Positions 63,362-64,000 of a DNA stretch of 64,000 nucleotides are shown here, in pieces. The DNA is from Pandoraea aquatica (GTDB taxonomy: Bacteria; Pseudomonadota; Gammaproteobacteria; Burkholderiales; Burkholderiaceae): assembly GCF_902459565.1 (NCBI RefSeq), contig NZ_CABPSN010000003.1:124001-188000 (forward strand), given 5' to 3'. The notes under the pieces are model-generated. The model searched no databases and had not been told where the DNA came from. It worked only from the letters and a program-made list of their open reading frames with translations. The number at the start of each line of letters is the position of its first letter. Positions within the stretch are counted from its first letter, which is position 1. The translations under genes and the position numbers were made by a program.

Positions 63362-64000
63362 ATGTCGATTCTGATCAACAAAGATACCAAGGTCATCACC
63401 CAAGGTATTACTGGCAAGACCGGCCAGTTCCACACCCGTATGTGCCGCGAATACGCGAACGGCAAGAACGCGTTCGTCGCTGGCGTGAACCCGAAGAAGG
63501 CCGGCGAAGACTTCGAAGGCATTCCGATCTACGGTTCGGTGAAGGACGCCAAGGAACAGACCGGCGCAACCGTGTCGGTGATCTACGTGCCGCCCGCAGG
63601 CGCTGCTGCCGCCATCTGGGAAGCCGTCGAAGCCGACCTGGATCTGGCGATCTGCATCACGGAAGGTATCCCGGTCCGTGACATGATCGAAGTGAAGGAC
63701 CGTATGCGTCGCGAAGGTCGCAAGACCCTGCTGCTCGGACCGAACTGCCCGGGCGTGATCACGCCGGACGAACTGAAGATCGGCATCATGCCGGGTCACA
63801 TCCACAAGAAGGGTCGCATCGGCGTGGTCTCGCGCTCGGGTACCCTGACGTACGAAGCCGTGGGCCAGTTGACCGCTCTGGGTCTGGGCCAGTCGAGCGC
63901 CGTCGGTATCGGTGGCGACCCGATCAACGGTCTGAAGCACATCGACGTCATGCAAATGTTCAACGACGATCCGGAAACGGACGCCGTGATCATGATCGGT
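63362..64000 (+). CDS. sucD: Succinyl-CoA synthetase alpha subunit, 3' end outside the window
   Basis: The alpha subunit binds CoA and carries the phospho-histidine. 213 codons are present: [21 protein letters not shown], the Rossmann-like CoA domain with [45 protein letters not shown] and [10 protein letters not shown], then [26 protein letters not shown] and [14 protein letters not shown]. The window ends before the conserved phospho-His (His246 in E. coli). The ATG at 63362 follows GAAGGAAATCAAGCA. Confidence 0.97.
   Translation, partial: MSILINKDTKVITQGITGKTGQFHTRMCREYANGKNAFVAGVNPKKAGEDFEGIPIYGSVKDAKEQTGATVSVIYVPPAGAAAAIWEAVEADLDLAICITEGIPVRDMIEVKDRMRREGRKTLLLGPNCPGVITPDELKIGIMPGHIHKKGRIGVVSRSGTLTYEAVGQLTALGLGQSSAVGIGGDPINGLKHIDVMQMFNDDPETDAVIMIG

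Overview
The window is a high-G+C chromosomal segment from a betaproteobacterium of the Burkholderiaceae. Several gene orders point there: pdxA-rsmA; glyQ-glyS-gmhB-plsC-metallopeptidase-gloA; miaB-ybeZ-ybeY next to corC-lnt; and recA-recX-DUF2889-sucC-sucD. Pandoraea is the best genus-level guess, but that is an inference from memory of gene content. Nearly all DNA is ordinary core or soft-core chromosome. No transposase, integrase, phage gene, rRNA or CRISPR array was seen.

Layout. 1-3.4 kb: pdxA (5' end outside the window), rsmA, an EamA permease and an extended rubredoxin. 3.5-9.6 kb: a minus-strand block glyQ-glyS-gmhB-plsC-metallopeptidase-gloA. 9.8-16.2 kb: minus-strand lnt-corC, a ChaC-like enzyme and miaB-ybeZ-ybeY. 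16.4-19.2 kb: a compact metal-uptake ABC operon headed by a 40-residue membrane protein and a strong palindrome. 20.1-25.4 kb: the stress module prkA-yeaH-spoVR plus a VOC gene. 25.4-26.8 kb: a membrane diguanylate cyclase. 27.7-32.8 kb: a four-gene osmoprotectant ABC importer followed by an MscS/YbdG-type channel. 32.9-33.4 kb: a MazF-type toxin with an unusual small acidic partner. 33.5-39.8 kb: an old-yellow-enzyme reductase, an MFS carrier with divergent TetR regulator, a chemoreceptor and an XRE-cupin regulator. 39.9-42.2 kb: threonine degradation by an SDR-type threonine dehydrogenase and Kbl, divergent from the XRE-cupin gene across clustered palindromes. 42.2-49.0 kb: a small membrane protein, an outer-membrane barrel protein, an ABC ATPase with a fused double permease, and a TPR glycosyltransferase. 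49.0-54.0 kb: AI-2E permease, two LysR regulators, a TerC protein, a zinc-ribbon protein and a tautomerase. 54.0-54.85 kb: tRNA-Met(CAT) and a short segment bounded by a repeat of its 3' end. 55.0-59.2 kb: an MHS-family MFS carrier and a two-component system. 59.3-64 kb: recA with an SOS box, recX, DUF2889, sucC and sucD (cut by the window end).

The most unusual items are these: the roughly 710-bp segment between two identical 16-bp copies of the tRNA-Met 3' end, each followed by its own terminator, which looks like a decayed tRNA-integrated mini-element; the 40-residue membrane protein overlapping the metal-transporter ATPase gene in a GTGA motif; the MazF toxin whose partner lacks an evident DNA-binding domain; and the palindrome cluster between the XRE-cupin regulator and kbl. 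All functional calls come from reading translated sequence and recalling family motifs; no database search was run.
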